A stretch of 64,000 bases of DNA, taken from CAVTBT01 sp963733065 (GTDB taxonomy: Bacteria > Actinomycetota > Thermoleophilia > Gaiellales > Gaiellaceae). Shown piece after piece: positions 42,537 through 51,385 of this stretch. The notes below the pieces were generated by a model that saw nothing but the letters and a program-made list of their open reading frames with translations, did not search any database and was not told the origin of the DNA. The position numbers were made by a program, and so were the translations under genes. The DNA is taken from positions 1 through 64,000 of the forward strand of contig CAVTBT010000006.1 in the NCBI GenBank assembly GCA_963733065.1. The letters run 5' to 3'. Each line of letters starts with the position of its first letter. The first letter of the stretch is position 1.

Positions 42537-43478
42537 ATGAGGTCGTCCGAGCTCGACTACGAGCTGCCGCCCGAGCTGATCGCGCAGCATCCGGCGGCGG
42601 CGCGCGACGCATCGCGGCTGCTCGTCTACCGGCGGGCGACCGGCGAGGTGCTTCACCGCACCGTCGCAGACCTCCCCGACGAGCTGCGTGGAGAGCTGGT
42701 CGTCGTCAACGACACGCGTGTCGTGCCCGCGCGGCTGCGTCTGCGCCGGGAGAGCGGCGGCGAGGCGGAGGTGTTGCTGCTCGAGCGGGTGGGCGCCGAC
42801 GGGCTGTGGGAGGGGCTGGCGCGGCCGTCGAAGCGCCTCCGACCGGGAGAGCGGCTCGGCGAGGTCGAGCTGCTCGAGTCGCTCGGCGACGGACGCTGGC
42901 GCCTGCGGCTGCACGGCGAGCCGGCGGGTGAGGCGCCGCTCCCGCCGTACATCCACGAGCCGCTCGCGGATCCGGAGCGGTATCAGACCGTGTACGCGGA
43001 CGAGGCCGGCTCCGCGGCCGCGCCGACCGCCGGCCTCCATTTCACGCCGGAGCTCCTGGGGCGGATGGACGTCGAGCGCGTGACCCTGCACGTCGGACTC
43101 GACACCTTCCGGCCACTCGCCGCCGAGACGCTGGAGGAGCACGAGCTGCACGGCGAGCGGTATTCGGTGCGGCCCGAGGTCTGGGAGAGGATTCGCCTTG
43201 CCGACCGAGTCCTCGCCGTCGGCACCACGACCGTGCGCGTGCTCGAGACGATCGCCGGCGGCGGCCCGCTCGCGGGCCGCACCTCACTCTTCGTGACGCC
43301 CGGTCACCGCTTCCAACGGGTCGATGCCCTGCTCACGAACTTCCACCTGCCGCGCTCGACGCTGCTCGCACTCGTCATGGCCTTCGTGGGCGTCGAGGAG
43401 ACCCGCGACCTCTACCGGATCGCGATCGACTCGCGGTACCGCTTCTACTCGTTCGGCGACGCGATGCTCGTGCTGTGA
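42537..43478 (+). CDS. queA: S-adenosylmethionine:tRNA ribosyltransferase-isomerase QueA
   Basis: 313 residues. SSELDYELPPELIAQHPAAA, VVNDTRVVPARLRL, AAPTAGLHFTPELL, VGTTTVRVLETIAGG and TNFHLPRSTLLALVMAFVG are QueA blocks. It transfers the ribosyl part of SAM to preQ1 in tRNA, forming epoxyqueuosine, which QueG (23.9 kb) then reduces. It is at the short end of the family (often 340-350) because the insert between the first and second blocks is reduced, but no conserved block is lost. tgt follows after the leader element at 43540. Confidence 0.93.
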   Translation: MRSSELDYELPPELIAQHPAAARDASRLLVYRRATGEVLHRTVADLPDELRGELVVVNDTRVVPARLRLRRESGGEAEVLLLERVGADGLWEGLARPSKRLRPGERLGEVELLESLGDGRWRLRLHGEPAGEAPLPPYIHEPLADPERYQTVYADEAGSAAAPTAGLHFTPELLGRMDVERVTLHVGLDTFRPLAAETLEEHELHGERYSVRPEVWERIRLADRVLAVGTTTVRVLETIAGGGPLAGRTSLFVTPGHRFQRVDALLTNFHLPRSTLLALVMAFVGVEETRDLYRIAIDSRYRFYSFGDAMLVL

Positions 43479-43539
43479 ATCGGCACGGAGCGCGCGCTTC
43501 CGGCACGGTTCGGTAGCCCATGCGTGCGGATTTCGGGGA

Positions 43540-43590
43540 TAGGCTTGCGGCGGGTGGTGGGCTTGGGGTGCCCCAGGACGGGGGCGCTCG
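43540..43590 (+). promoter_or_regulatory. G-rich leader element A upstream of tgt (matches element B before murE)
   Basis: TAGGCT (43540-43545) is followed by GCGGCGGGTGGTGGGC, then a hairpin TGGGG-TG-CCCCA (43564-43575) and ACGGGG. Element B at 60206 has TACGCT, GCAGCGGGTGGTGGGC, CGGGG-TG-CCCCG and GACGGGG. The hairpin's outer pair changes from U-A to C-G, a compensatory change. The hexamer, spacing and core are shared, while surrounding bases differ. It may be a promoter plus structured 5' leader. The element ends 15 nt before the tgt GTG. Confidence 0.5.
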
Positions 43591-43605
43591 AAGCGACACG
43601 TTCAC

Positions 43606-44721
43606 GTGGACGCGACCGATGGCGCCGCGCGCGCCGGTGTGATCCGCACCGCGCACGGCGACATCCCGACGCCGGCGTTCATGCCGGTCGGCACGAAGGC
43701 GACGGTCAAGAGCCTGCACCCCGACGAAGTGCGCGCGCTCGGCGCCAGCGTGATCCTCGGCAACACGTACCACCTGCACTTCCGGCCCGGCGAGGACGTG
43801 ATCGCGGAGCTCGGCGGGCTCCACGCGTTCAGCGGCTGGGACGGTCCGATCCTCACCGACTCCGGCGGCTTCCAGGTCTTCTCGCTCCGTGACACGCTGC
43901 TCGCGGTCGACGACGACGGCGTTACGTTCCGGTCGGTCTACGACGGCGCCGCCGAGCGCTTCACGCCCGACACCGCGGCCGAGATCCAGGCCCGGCTCGG
44001 CTCCGACATCGCCATGTGCCTGGACATCTGCCCGCCCGCCGACGTCGCTCGCGCAGACCTCGAGCAGGCCGTTCGCCGCACCACCCTCTGGGCGGAGCGA
44101 CAGGCCGCGGCACCCCGGGCGCCCGGCCAGCTTCGCTTCGGGATCACGCAGGGCGGCGCCGAGCCGGAGCTGCGGCGCCGCTCGATCGAGGAGATCACCG
44201 CGCTGCCGTTCGACGGCTACGCGCTCGGCGGGCTCGCCGTGGGGGAGAGCAGGGACGAGATGCTCGACGCCGTCGGCTGGGCCGCGCCGCTCCTCCCGGT
44301 GTCGAGCCCGCGCTACTTCATGGGCATCGGCGACGCCGAGGGGATCCTCGAGGTGGTGGCCCGCGGGGTCGACATGTTCGACTGCGTCCTGCCGACGCGC
44401 ACCGCCCGGACCGGCAGCGCGCTCACCGGGAAGGGGCGGATCAACCTCCGCAACGCCCGCTACGCCCGTGACCCGCGTCCGCTCGAGGAGGAGTGCGACT
44501 GCCCCGCCTGCGAGCGCTTCTCCCGTGCGTACATCCGACACCTCGTGAACCAGGAGGAGATCCTCGGACTTCGGCTGCTCAGCATGCATAATCTCCGCTT
44601 CGTGCTCAGGCTGACCGCGGGCGCGCGGGCGGCGATCGAACGCGGCGCGTTCTCGGTCTTCCGTGCCGGGGCGCTCGCTCGGCTCGCAGACGCGCCGGAG
44701 GAGGACATTTGGGATCGCTGA
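43606..44721 (+). CDS. tgt: queuine/preQ1 tRNA-guanine transglycosylase
   Basis: 371 residues. ILTDSGGFQVFSL (catalytic Asp near 86), GITQGG, LGGLAVGES, DCVLPTRTARTG (nucleophile Asp near 259) and a zinc site (CDCPACERF...RHLVNQEE) are all present. It swaps guanine 34 of Asp, Asn, His and Tyr tRNAs for preQ1. The start GTG 43606 gives MDATDGAARAGVIRTAHGD; normal proteins carry a few residues before ATDG, so an upstream start with a one-base indel cannot be excluded. It overlaps yajC by 13 bp. Confidence 0.93.
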   Translation: MDATDGAARAGVIRTAHGDIPTPAFMPVGTKATVKSLHPDEVRALGASVILGNTYHLHFRPGEDVIAELGGLHAFSGWDGPILTDSGGFQVFSLRDTLLAVDDDGVTFRSVYDGAAERFTPDTAAEIQARLGSDIAMCLDICPPADVARADLEQAVRRTTLWAERQAAAPRAPGQLRFGITQGGAEPELRRRSIEEITALPFDGYALGGLAVGESRDEMLDAVGWAAPLLPVSSPRYFMGIGDAEGILEVVARGVDMFDCVLPTRTARTGSALTGKGRINLRNARYARDPRPLEEECDCPACERFSRAYIRHLVNQEEILGLRLLSMHNLRFVLRLTAGARAAIERGAFSVFRAGALARLADAPEEDIWDR

Positions 44722-45137
44722 TCATCATCATCGCCATGTTCGCCCTGCTGTGGCTGCTGCTCATCCGCCCGCAGCGTGCGCGCCAGCAGCAGCAGAAGGC
44801 CATGCTCGAAAACGTCGACGTGGGCGACGAGATCCTGACGAGCGGCGGCATCATCGCCGTCGTCCGCGGCGTCGACGACGAGGCCGACCAGCTGCACGTC
44901 GAGATCGCGCCGGGCGTCGAGGTCCGGATGGATCGGCGCGCCGTCGGCTCGATCGTCACGAAGGACGAGAGCGTCGTAGAGGCGGATGAGGCCGAGGAGG
45001 CCGAGGAGGCCGAGGAGGCGACTGAAGAGCTCGCCGAAGAGCCGGGAACGTCCGTTGCGCAAAGTCCCGATGAAGCGTCTGTTAATCCTTCCGGTGGGGA
45101 GGCCGCGCCGCAGGCTGTCGAGCAGAACCGTCGCTAA
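44709..45137 (+). CDS. yajC: preprotein translocase subunit YajC
   Basis: 142 residues. One helix (LIIIIAMFALLWLLLIRPQ), then the YajC core QQQQKAMLENVDVGDEILTS and GIIAVVRGV. The C-terminal third is an acidic tail with a (GAGGCCGAG) tandem repeat encoding EAEEAEEAEEA (44987-45023). TTG at 44709 is the start: GGAGGAGG lies 5 nt upstream, one of the few clear ribosome-binding sites here, and no better codon precedes the helix. YajC binds SecDF, encoded next; tgt-yajC-secDF is a classic order. Confidence 0.9.
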   Translation: MGSLIIIIAMFALLWLLLIRPQRARQQQQKAMLENVDVGDEILTSGGIIAVVRGVDDEADQLHVEIAPGVEVRMDRRAVGSIVTKDESVVEADEAEEAEEAEEATEELAEEPGTSVAQSPDEASVNPSGGEAAPQAVEQNRR

Positions 45138-45152
45138 CCTGATGCCGCGCGC

Positions 45153-47927
45153 GTGAACCGCAGACCGCACCTCATCCTCGTCGCACTGCTCGCGGCCGCG
45201 CTCGTCGGCGTGGGGCTGCTCGCCATCCCCGCCTCGCCGTTCCACCGGTCGCCGACGCTCGGGCTCGACCTCCAGGGCGGGCTCGAGGTGACGCTGCAGG
45301 CCGTGCCCGGCAAGGGCCGCGAGCTGACCGAGGAGGATCTCGATCGCTCGGTCGAGATCATGCGCGAGCGCGTCGACAAGCTCGGTGTCGGCGAGCAGGA
45401 GATCCGCAAGCAGGATCCCGACCAGATCGTCGTGGCGCTGCCCGGCGTGAAGGATCCCGGCGCGGCCGCGGACATCATCGGCAAGACCGCCCAGCTCGAG
45501 CTCTTCGATCTCGAGAAGAACCTCGTCGGCCCGTCGCGGGACGCGCAGGGCTTCCCGGTGGCGACCGGCTCGATCTTCAACCTCCTGGCCGGCCAGCAGG
45601 CACGCGTCAAGGAGGACCAGTCGGACGCCTGGTACCTCTTCGACGAGGACAAGAAGCTGGTCGCCGGCCCGACGCAGACCCGCGAGGCGGCGCTCAACGC
45701 GAAGGCGCTCGACCGCTTCGACGGGAAGCTCCCCAAGACCTGGCGGCTCTTCGGCGTGCCGCCCGAGACCGTGGTCATCAGCTGCGCCGCGGGCGAGATC
45801 TGCCCGAGCGGCATCCAGGGCACCGTGCCGGCGGAACGCCTCTACTACCTGTTCCGCTACGACCCGGACAACCCGGAGAACCCCGTGCCCGAGATGACCG
45901 GCGAGCACCTCAACCTCGACGGGACGCGCCAGGACTTCGACACGCGGACGAACGAGCCGATCGTGCTCATGGAGTTCACGGGCCGGGGCGAGGACATCTT
46001 CGCCGACGTGACGCGCGAGATCGCGCAGCGCGGCAGGGCCCAGAGCAGCTTCCTCGGCGGCGGCCAGGAGATCCTCCAGCACTTCGCGATCGTCCTCGAC
46101 CGTGAGATCCGGTCGTGGCCGACGATCGACTGGACCGAGAACCCGAACGGCATCAGCGGCGGCAACGGCGCGCAGATCACCGGGGACTTCGCGGTCCAGG
46201 AGGCCAAGGACCTCGCGCTCGTGCTGCAGACCGGCGCCCTGCCGGTCGAGTTCAGGACCCTGCAGCGCACGGACGTCTCGGCCACGCTCGGCGCCGACTC
46301 TCTGCAGGAGGCGAAGAACGCCGCGATCGCCGGCCTCATCGTGGTCGCGCTCTTCCTGCTCATCATCTACCGCTTCCTCGGCGTCGTCGCGGTGATCGGC
46401 CTCCTGATCTACGCGGCGCTCTTCTACGCAGCCATCCTGCTCTTCAACGTGACGCTGACGCTGCCCGGCTTCGCCGGCATGGTGCTGACGCTGGGGGTGG
46501 CCGCCGACGCGAACATCGTCATCTTCGAACGCATCAAGGAGGAGTTCCGAGCCGGGAGATCGGTCCGGGCGGCGATCCGCACGGGCTACTCGAAGGGCTT
46601 CGCCACGATCATCGACGCCAACGTCGTCACGGCCCTGACGGCGATGGTGCTCTTCGCGGTTGCGACCGCGGGCGTGAAGGGCTTCGCGCTGATGCTGCTG
46701 ATCGGAACGGCGATCTCGCTGCTGACGGCCGTCGCCGCGACCCGCGCCATCCTCGGGCTCCTCGCGGGGTTCAGCTGGTTCGACAACCCGCACTTCATGG
46801 GGGCGTCCGGCAAGCCGTGGAAGTGGATCCAGAAGGACATCATCGGCCGGCGCAACGTCTGGTTCGCGATGTCGGCCACCATCCTCGTCATCTCGCTCGG
46901 CGCGATCGCCTTCAAGGGGCTCAACCTCGGCATCGACTTCGAGGGCGGCTCCGTGGTCACGCTGACGACGCCCCAGGCCACCGCCATCGAGGACGTACGC
47001 GAGCAGGCTGCGAACATCGGCGAGGGCAGCGCCCAGGTGCAGGGCGTCGGCGAGAGCGTCGGCGGCGACCGCTACACGTCGTTCCAGATCAAGACGGAGT
47101 CACTCGCCGGTCCGGATCAGACGCAGCTCACGAACGACCTCGAACGGTCGCTCAACGCCGAGGTCACGGGCATCAAGAACGTCTCGGCGAGCTTCGGCGA
47201 GCAGATCGCGCGCTCGGCGATCCTCGCCATCATCGTCTCGCTGCTCCTCGTGGTCATCTACATCGCGTTCCGGTTCCAGCCGAAGTTCGCGATCCCGGTC
47301 ATCGTCGCGATGCTCCATGACGTCATCATCGCGATCGGCATCTACGCACTGCTCGGCCGCGAGGTGTCGACGGCCACGGTGGCGGCGATCCTCACCGTGC
47401 TCGGCTACTCGATCTACGACACGATCATCATCCTGGACCGCATCAGGGAGAACATGCCGCTGATGCGTCGCGCGTCCTTCCGGACGATCGCGAACGTGTC
47501 GCTCTGGGAGACGATTCCGCGCTCGCTGGCGACGACCTTCATCACGCTGCTGCCGATCGCGGCCCTCTTCTTCTTCGGCGGCGAGACGCTCAAGGACTTC
47601 GCCTTCGCACTGCTCGTCGGCATCGGCTCCGGCGCGTACTCCTCGATCTTCGTCGCGGCGCCGCTCCTCGCGGTGCTCAAGGAGCGCGAGCCCGAGTACG
47701 CGCGCCGCAAGGACGTCGTCGGCGGGATCGTGTCGGTTGGCGGCGTCACCGCGGAGGAGGTCGCTACGGCGGAGTCGGAGGAGCCCGAGCTCGTTCCGGT
47801 CGCCGCGCCGGCGACACCCGCGACACCCGCCGCCGGCGACGGCGTGACGACGCCCGCAGCAGCCTCGTCGAAGCGCGATCGGCGACGCGAGCGGCGCTCG
47901 TCACGGCCTCATGGCCGCTCGAGATAG
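45153..47927 (+). CDS. secDF: protein translocase SecDF, fused
   Basis: 924 residues. SecD half: LGLDLQGGLEVTLQAVPGK, VALPGVKDPGAAADIIGKTA, TGDFAVQEAKDLALVLQTGA and GVAADANIVIFERIKEE. SecF half from about 570: LNLGIDFEGGSVVTLTTPQA, ASFGEQIARSAILAIIVSLL and SIYDTIIILDRIRENMPLM. Twelve membrane helices in two sets of six. It uses the proton gradient to pull secreted proteins through SecYEG. Fused SecDF is usual in Bacillota, whereas many actinobacteria have two genes. A disordered Ala/Pro/Arg tail ends the protein. Confidence 0.95.
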   Translation: MNRRPHLILVALLAAALVGVGLLAIPASPFHRSPTLGLDLQGGLEVTLQAVPGKGRELTEEDLDRSVEIMRERVDKLGVGEQEIRKQDPDQIVVALPGVKDPGAAADIIGKTAQLELFDLEKNLVGPSRDAQGFPVATGSIFNLLAGQQARVKEDQSDAWYLFDEDKKLVAGPTQTREAALNAKALDRFDGKLPKTWRLFGVPPETVVISCAAGEICPSGIQGTVPAERLYYLFRYDPDNPENPVPEMTGEHLNLDGTRQDFDTRTNEPIVLMEFTGRGEDIFADVTREIAQRGRAQSSFLGGGQEILQHFAIVLDREIRSWPTIDWTENPNGISGGNGAQITGDFAVQEAKDLALVLQTGALPVEFRTLQRTDVSATLGADSLQEAKNAAIAGLIVVALFLLIIYRFLGVVAVIGLLIYAALFYAAILLFNVTLTLPGFAGMVLTLGVAADANIVIFERIKEEFRAGRSVRAAIRTGYSKGFATIIDANVVTALTAMVLFAVATAGVKGFALMLLIGTAISLLTAVAATRAILGLLAGFSWFDNPHFMGASGKPWKWIQKDIIGRRNVWFAMSATILVISLGAIAFKGLNLGIDFEGGSVVTLTTPQATAIEDVREQAANIGEGSAQVQGVGESVGGDRYTSFQIKTESLAGPDQTQLTNDLERSLNAEVTGIKNVSASFGEQIARSAILAIIVSLLLVVIYIAFRFQPKFAIPVIVAMLHDVIIAIGIYALLGREVSTATVAAILTVLGYSIYDTIIILDRIRENMPLMRRASFRTIANVSLWETIPRSLATTFITLLPIAALFFFGGETLKDFAFALLVGIGSGAYSSIFVAAPLLAVLKEREPEYARRKDVVGGIVSVGGVTAEEVATAESEEPELVPVAAPATPATPAAGDGVTTPAAASSKRDRRRERRSSRPHGRSR

Positions 47928-48264
47928 CGGCGAGGAGAACGGCCGTACGCTCCGCGAGCAGGCGGAGCGGCTGGCGCTGGCGACGCTCGGCGCCGCGGCG
48001 CTGAGCGGCGAACGAGCCGACCAGCTCGCCGACGAGCTGGCGCGCAAGGCGGGCATCCGACGCGACGACGCGATCGAGCTGATTCGCGAGGTGACCGACG
48101 GCTGGCGCCGGGAGGCAGGCAGGCTCGGCGAGCGCACCACCGACGCGGCCCAGCGCGTGGTCCGTGAGCTCGGCCTCGTCACGCGCGAGGAGTACGAGGA
48201 GCTCGAGCTGCGGGTCGCGCAGGCCGAGCACCGGCTCCGTCTCCTGGAACGACCGCCCGAGTAG
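47911..48264 (+). CDS. small helical protein before the UbiB-like gene
   Basis: 117 residues: TLREQAERLALATLGAAALS, ARKAGIRRDDAIELIREVTD and TREEYEELELRVAQAEHRLR, a helical, coiled-coil protein resembling phasin or poly-hydroxyalkanoate-granule regulators. It overlaps the secDF 3' end by 17 bp and is translated in another frame. A UbiB-family gene starts 37 bp later. Function unknown; context suggests a membrane or granule accessory role. Confidence 0.65.
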   Translation: MAARDSGEENGRTLREQAERLALATLGAAALSGERADQLADELARKAGIRRDDAIELIREVTDGWRREAGRLGERTTDAAQRVVRELGLVTREEYEELELRVAQAEHRLRLLERPPE

Positions 48265-48301
48265 CGCGGGACTGCGCGCGGCGGCGTGGAAGACTAGAGC
48301 C

Positions 48302-49969
48302 GTGGCGACGCAACAGAAGCAGCGGAATCTCGGGCGCCTCTCGGAGATCGCTCAGGTCGCCGTGCGGCACGGCTTCGGGTACTTCTTCGCGCGCAACCGG
48401 CTCACCGACCTGCTGCCGTGGGGTGACCGCGTCCAGACCGACGAGGTCGAGCGCTCCGAGCGCGGCCGCAGGCTCCGCGAGATGCTCGACGAGCTCGGGC
48501 CGACCTTCGTCAAGTTCGGACAGCTGCTCTCGACCCGGCCCGACGTCGTGCCACCGGACATCGTCGCCGAGCTCCGCGGCCTGCAGGATGACGTGCGCCC
48601 GTTCCCGTTCGAGCAGGTGCGGAGCGTGATCGAGGAGGAGCTCGGGCTGACCCTCGAGCAGGCGTTCCTCGAGTTCGAGCCCGTCGCGATGGCAGCCGCC
48701 TCGATCGGGCAGGTGCACCGCGCGATCCTGCCGAACGGCCGCGAGGTCGCCGTCAAGGTGCAGCGCCCGAACGCGCCGAGCAAGATCGAGTCCGACCTGG
48801 CGCTCATGTACCAGGCCGCGCGGCTCGTCAAGGAACGCGTGCGCGCCCTCGACTTCATCGATGCGAACGGTCTCGTGGACGAGTTCGCGCGGTCGATCCG
48901 GCAGGAGCTCGACTACCGCGCGGAGGCCCGGAACGCCGACCAGTTTCGGCGCAACTTCGCGCGCTCGGACACCGTGCGCATCCCGCGCGTCTACTGGCAC
49001 TACACGACCGCCCGGGTGCTGACGCTCGAGTACCTCGTCGGGATCCAGCTCGCCGACCTCGAGCCCGAGTACCGGTCGGACGAGGAGCGCAGCCGGCTCG
49101 CCTACATCATGACCGACGCCTGGATGACCATGATCTTCCGGCACGGGTTCTTCCACGGCGACCCGCATCCGGCGAACATCCTCGTGCTCGACGACGGCAC
49201 GATCGGGCTCGTCGACTTCGGGCTCACCGGCAAGCTCACCGACGACGACATGTCGAAGCTCACGCGGCTCTTCATCGATGCCGCGACCGAGAACATCGAG
49301 GCGATCCCGAAGCGGCTGGCGGACCTCGGCGTTCGCTACCCGAGGGAGCGCGAGGACGAGCTGATCGCCGAGCTCCGTGAGCTCTTCTACCGCTACTACG
49401 GCGCCCGGCTGTCGGAGATCGACCCGATCCAGGTCATTCGCGAGGCGTTCTCCCTCATCTACTCGATGAACCTCGAGCTGCCGACGCGCTACGTCATGCT
49501 CGACAAGGCGATCGCGACGCTCGCCGGCGTCAGTGTCGAGCTCTATCCGGAGTTCAACGTCTTCGAGGTCGCGAAGCCCTACGCGCGAAGCCTCATGGTC
49601 GAGCGCTTCCGGCCGAGGCGCCTGGCCCTGCAGGCGACGAAGGAGGCGCGCGACCTCGTCGGCGTCGCCCGCGAGCTGCCGTACCAGCTGCACGACATCC
49701 TGGAGGAGGTCCGGGACGGCCAGATCGAGGTCGGCTTCGTGCACAAGGGGATCGACGAGTTCCTGCACAAGATCGACGTCGTCATGAACCGGCTCGTGGT
49801 CGGTCTCGTCGTCGCCGCCGGACTGCTCGGCTCGGCGCTCATCGGCACCTTCCAGGAAACGGGCCCGCAGCTGCTCGGCATGCACTTCCTCGCCGTGGTC
49901 GGCTTCATCGCGTCTGCAGTCCTCGGCGTCTGGCTGCTCTGGGGTGTGCTTCGCTCCGGGCGGCTCTAG
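48302..49969 (+). CDS. UbiB/ABC1 (AarF) family atypical kinase
   Basis: 555 residues. The KxGQ motif (LGPTFVKFGQLLSTRPDVVP, near 70), the Ala-rich loop AAASIGQVHRA, VAVKVQRPN, FFHGDPHPANILV and GLVDFGLTG mark a UbiB-type kinase-like ATPase. Two C-terminal helices (LVVGLVVAAGLLGSALIGTF; VVGFIASAVLGVWLLW) anchor it. UbiB members act in quinone or isoprenoid lipid biogenesis, probably extracting hydrophobic precursors from the membrane with ATP. The GTG start is preceded by TAGAGC. No quinone gene neighbours it. Confidence 0.9.
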   Translation: MATQQKQRNLGRLSEIAQVAVRHGFGYFFARNRLTDLLPWGDRVQTDEVERSERGRRLREMLDELGPTFVKFGQLLSTRPDVVPPDIVAELRGLQDDVRPFPFEQVRSVIEEELGLTLEQAFLEFEPVAMAAASIGQVHRAILPNGREVAVKVQRPNAPSKIESDLALMYQAARLVKERVRALDFIDANGLVDEFARSIRQELDYRAEARNADQFRRNFARSDTVRIPRVYWHYTTARVLTLEYLVGIQLADLEPEYRSDEERSRLAYIMTDAWMTMIFRHGFFHGDPHPANILVLDDGTIGLVDFGLTGKLTDDDMSKLTRLFIDAATENIEAIPKRLADLGVRYPREREDELIAELRELFYRYYGARLSEIDPIQVIREAFSLIYSMNLELPTRYVMLDKAIATLAGVSVELYPEFNVFEVAKPYARSLMVERFRPRRLALQATKEARDLVGVARELPYQLHDILEEVRDGQIEVGFVHKGIDEFLHKIDVVMNRLVVGLVVAAGLLGSALIGTFQETGPQLLGMHFLAVVGFIASAVLGVWLLWGVLRSGRL

Positions 49970-50006
49970 GACGGGCCGCCAACCCTCCCAGCCTCCCGGC
50001 CGCCGT

Positions 50007-50426
50007 CTACGGTCGATCCTCGACGAGCGCCTTCAGGTTCCGGACGCTCCGCTCGAGCGACGACTGCGCGTGCCGTGTGACCACCCCCGCGGCGGCGCGG
50101 GCGAGGAAGCCGCGGTACTCGCTCTCGACCGTCACCGTGAGCCGGGTGCCGTCGCCGATCGGCTCGAGCCGGTTGCGGACCGTGGCAGCGAGATGCCGGT
50201 TCGTCATTCGTGCCTCGACCGCGAGCGGCTCGTCGCGAACGGTCTCGACCTCGACCTCGGTCCGCATGCCATGGTCCGAGACGACCTCCCGGAAGCGCCC
50301 GGGAGCGGTCTCGACGGACTCCACGAGCCCCTGCACCCAGCGCACCCGCTCCTCCGGGCGGACCAGGCACTGGTGCACGGCCTCCGGCGGCGCGGCGATT
50401 TCGACCGAGGCCTCGCTGCGGTGCAC
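50007..50426 (-). CDS. SRPBCC (polyketide cyclase-like) family protein
   Basis: 139 residues. The N-terminal VHRSEASVEIAAPPEAVHQC, then RVRWVQGLVESVETAPG, TRLTVTVESEYRGFLARAAA and a final helix form the START-like helix-grip fold. It likely binds a lipid or hydrophobic ligand; no catalytic residue is recognised. GTG 50426 is the first start before the domain. The Kelch-type protein gene lies 5 bp upstream, so the minus-strand genes 52273-50007 may be one transcript. Confidence 0.8.
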   Translation of the reverse strand: MHRSEASVEIAAPPEAVHQCLVRPEERVRWVQGLVESVETAPGRFREVVSDHGMRTEVEVETVRDEPLAVEARMTNRHLAATVRNRLEPIGDGTRLTVTVESEYRGFLARAAAGVVTRHAQSSLERSVRNLKALVEDRP

Positions 50427-50431
50427 GTGCG

Positions 50432-51382
50432 TCAGGGAACCTTGAGACTCTCGTTCGCGTCGCTGACGAAGAGCCCCGGCTGCGGCCCGCCGGCGAGCGC
50501 GTAGACCCGTCCGTTCAACGCCACGACACCGAGGCCGTGCCTGGGTGTGGTGAGGTCCGGCAGGCGCTGCCAGCGGCGCGTGCGCGGGTCGAACGCGAAC
50601 ACCAGCCGCTGGGTTCCCGTCGGCGCTTCGCCGCCGACCGAGACGATCCGTCCGTTGACCGCGGCCGCGCCGGTGCCGCCGCGTGGATCGGGGAGCGGCG
50701 GCAGCCTGCGCCAGCGACGGGTCGCCGGTTCGTAGACCTCGAGGTCGCCGCGGTTCGTGTCGATACCGGCGAGGCGGCCGGCAAGTGCGTAGGCCCTGCC
50801 GCCGGACGCGGCAGCGGCGAGGTGCTCCCGGGGCGAGGGGCCCGCGATCGTCCGCCAGCGCTTCGTCCGCAGATCGAGCGCGAACGCCCGACGCGCGAGG
50901 TCGCGACCGAGCGGGGTCTCCGAGACGCCGCCGACGACGAAGAGCGTGTCGCCGACAACGGCCGCGGCCGCCGCTGCGCGGGCCTCGGGCAGCGGAGGCA
51001 GCCGGCGCCATCGGCCGTTCTCGAGCAGGAACGCCTCACGCAGCGGCGCCCGGTTCGCCCCGTAGCCGCCGGCGACGACCATGCGCCCGCGCCACGCTGC
51101 GCCGGCGGCGTGGTCGACGGTCACCGGCAGGTCGGGCAGCCGGCGCCAGCGGTTCGTCCGGGGCGAGTACGCGTCTGCGCGGCCCACGTTCGAGCCGTCG
51201 GCGACGAAGCCTCCGACCACCACGATCTCCCCGCCGACCGCGGCCGCCGTCACCTCCGTGCGAGGCAAGGGCACGGGAGCATGCTTCTGCCAGGCGCCGC
51301 CGGTCGCCGCCGAGTGCGCCAGTGCGCCGCCGAGCCCGGAGCACGCGAGCACGGCACAGGTCGCGACGAGGACTCGCTGCAC
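50432..51382 (-). CDS. secreted Kelch-repeat beta-propeller protein
   Basis: 316 residues: signal peptide (MQRVLVATCAVLACSGLGGA) and six Kelch repeats, each with a doubled Gly (IVVVGGF, MVVAGGY, LFVVGGV, AYALAGR, IVSVGGE, VYALAGG) followed by RRWRRLPPLP-like strands. It should form a six-bladed propeller outside the cell, possibly for carbohydrate or protein binding. There is no active site to identify. It follows the epoxide-hydrolase-like gene by 3 bp. Confidence 0.85.
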   Translation of the reverse strand: MQRVLVATCAVLACSGLGGALAHSAATGGAWQKHAPVPLPRTEVTAAAVGGEIVVVGGFVADGSNVGRADAYSPRTNRWRRLPDLPVTVDHAAGAAWRGRMVVAGGYGANRAPLREAFLLENGRWRRLPPLPEARAAAAAAVVGDTLFVVGGVSETPLGRDLARRAFALDLRTKRWRTIAGPSPREHLAAAASGGRAYALAGRLAGIDTNRGDLEVYEPATRRWRRLPPLPDPRGGTGAAAVNGRIVSVGGEAPTGTQRLVFAFDPRTRRWQRLPDLTTPRHGLGVVALNGRVYALAGGPQPGLFVSDANESLKVP

Positions 51383-51385
51383 GTC

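Noticed and set aside
44987..45023. CRISPR-like tandem repeat in yajC
   Set aside because: It is an in-frame 9-bp repeat encoding an acidic tail, without spacers.
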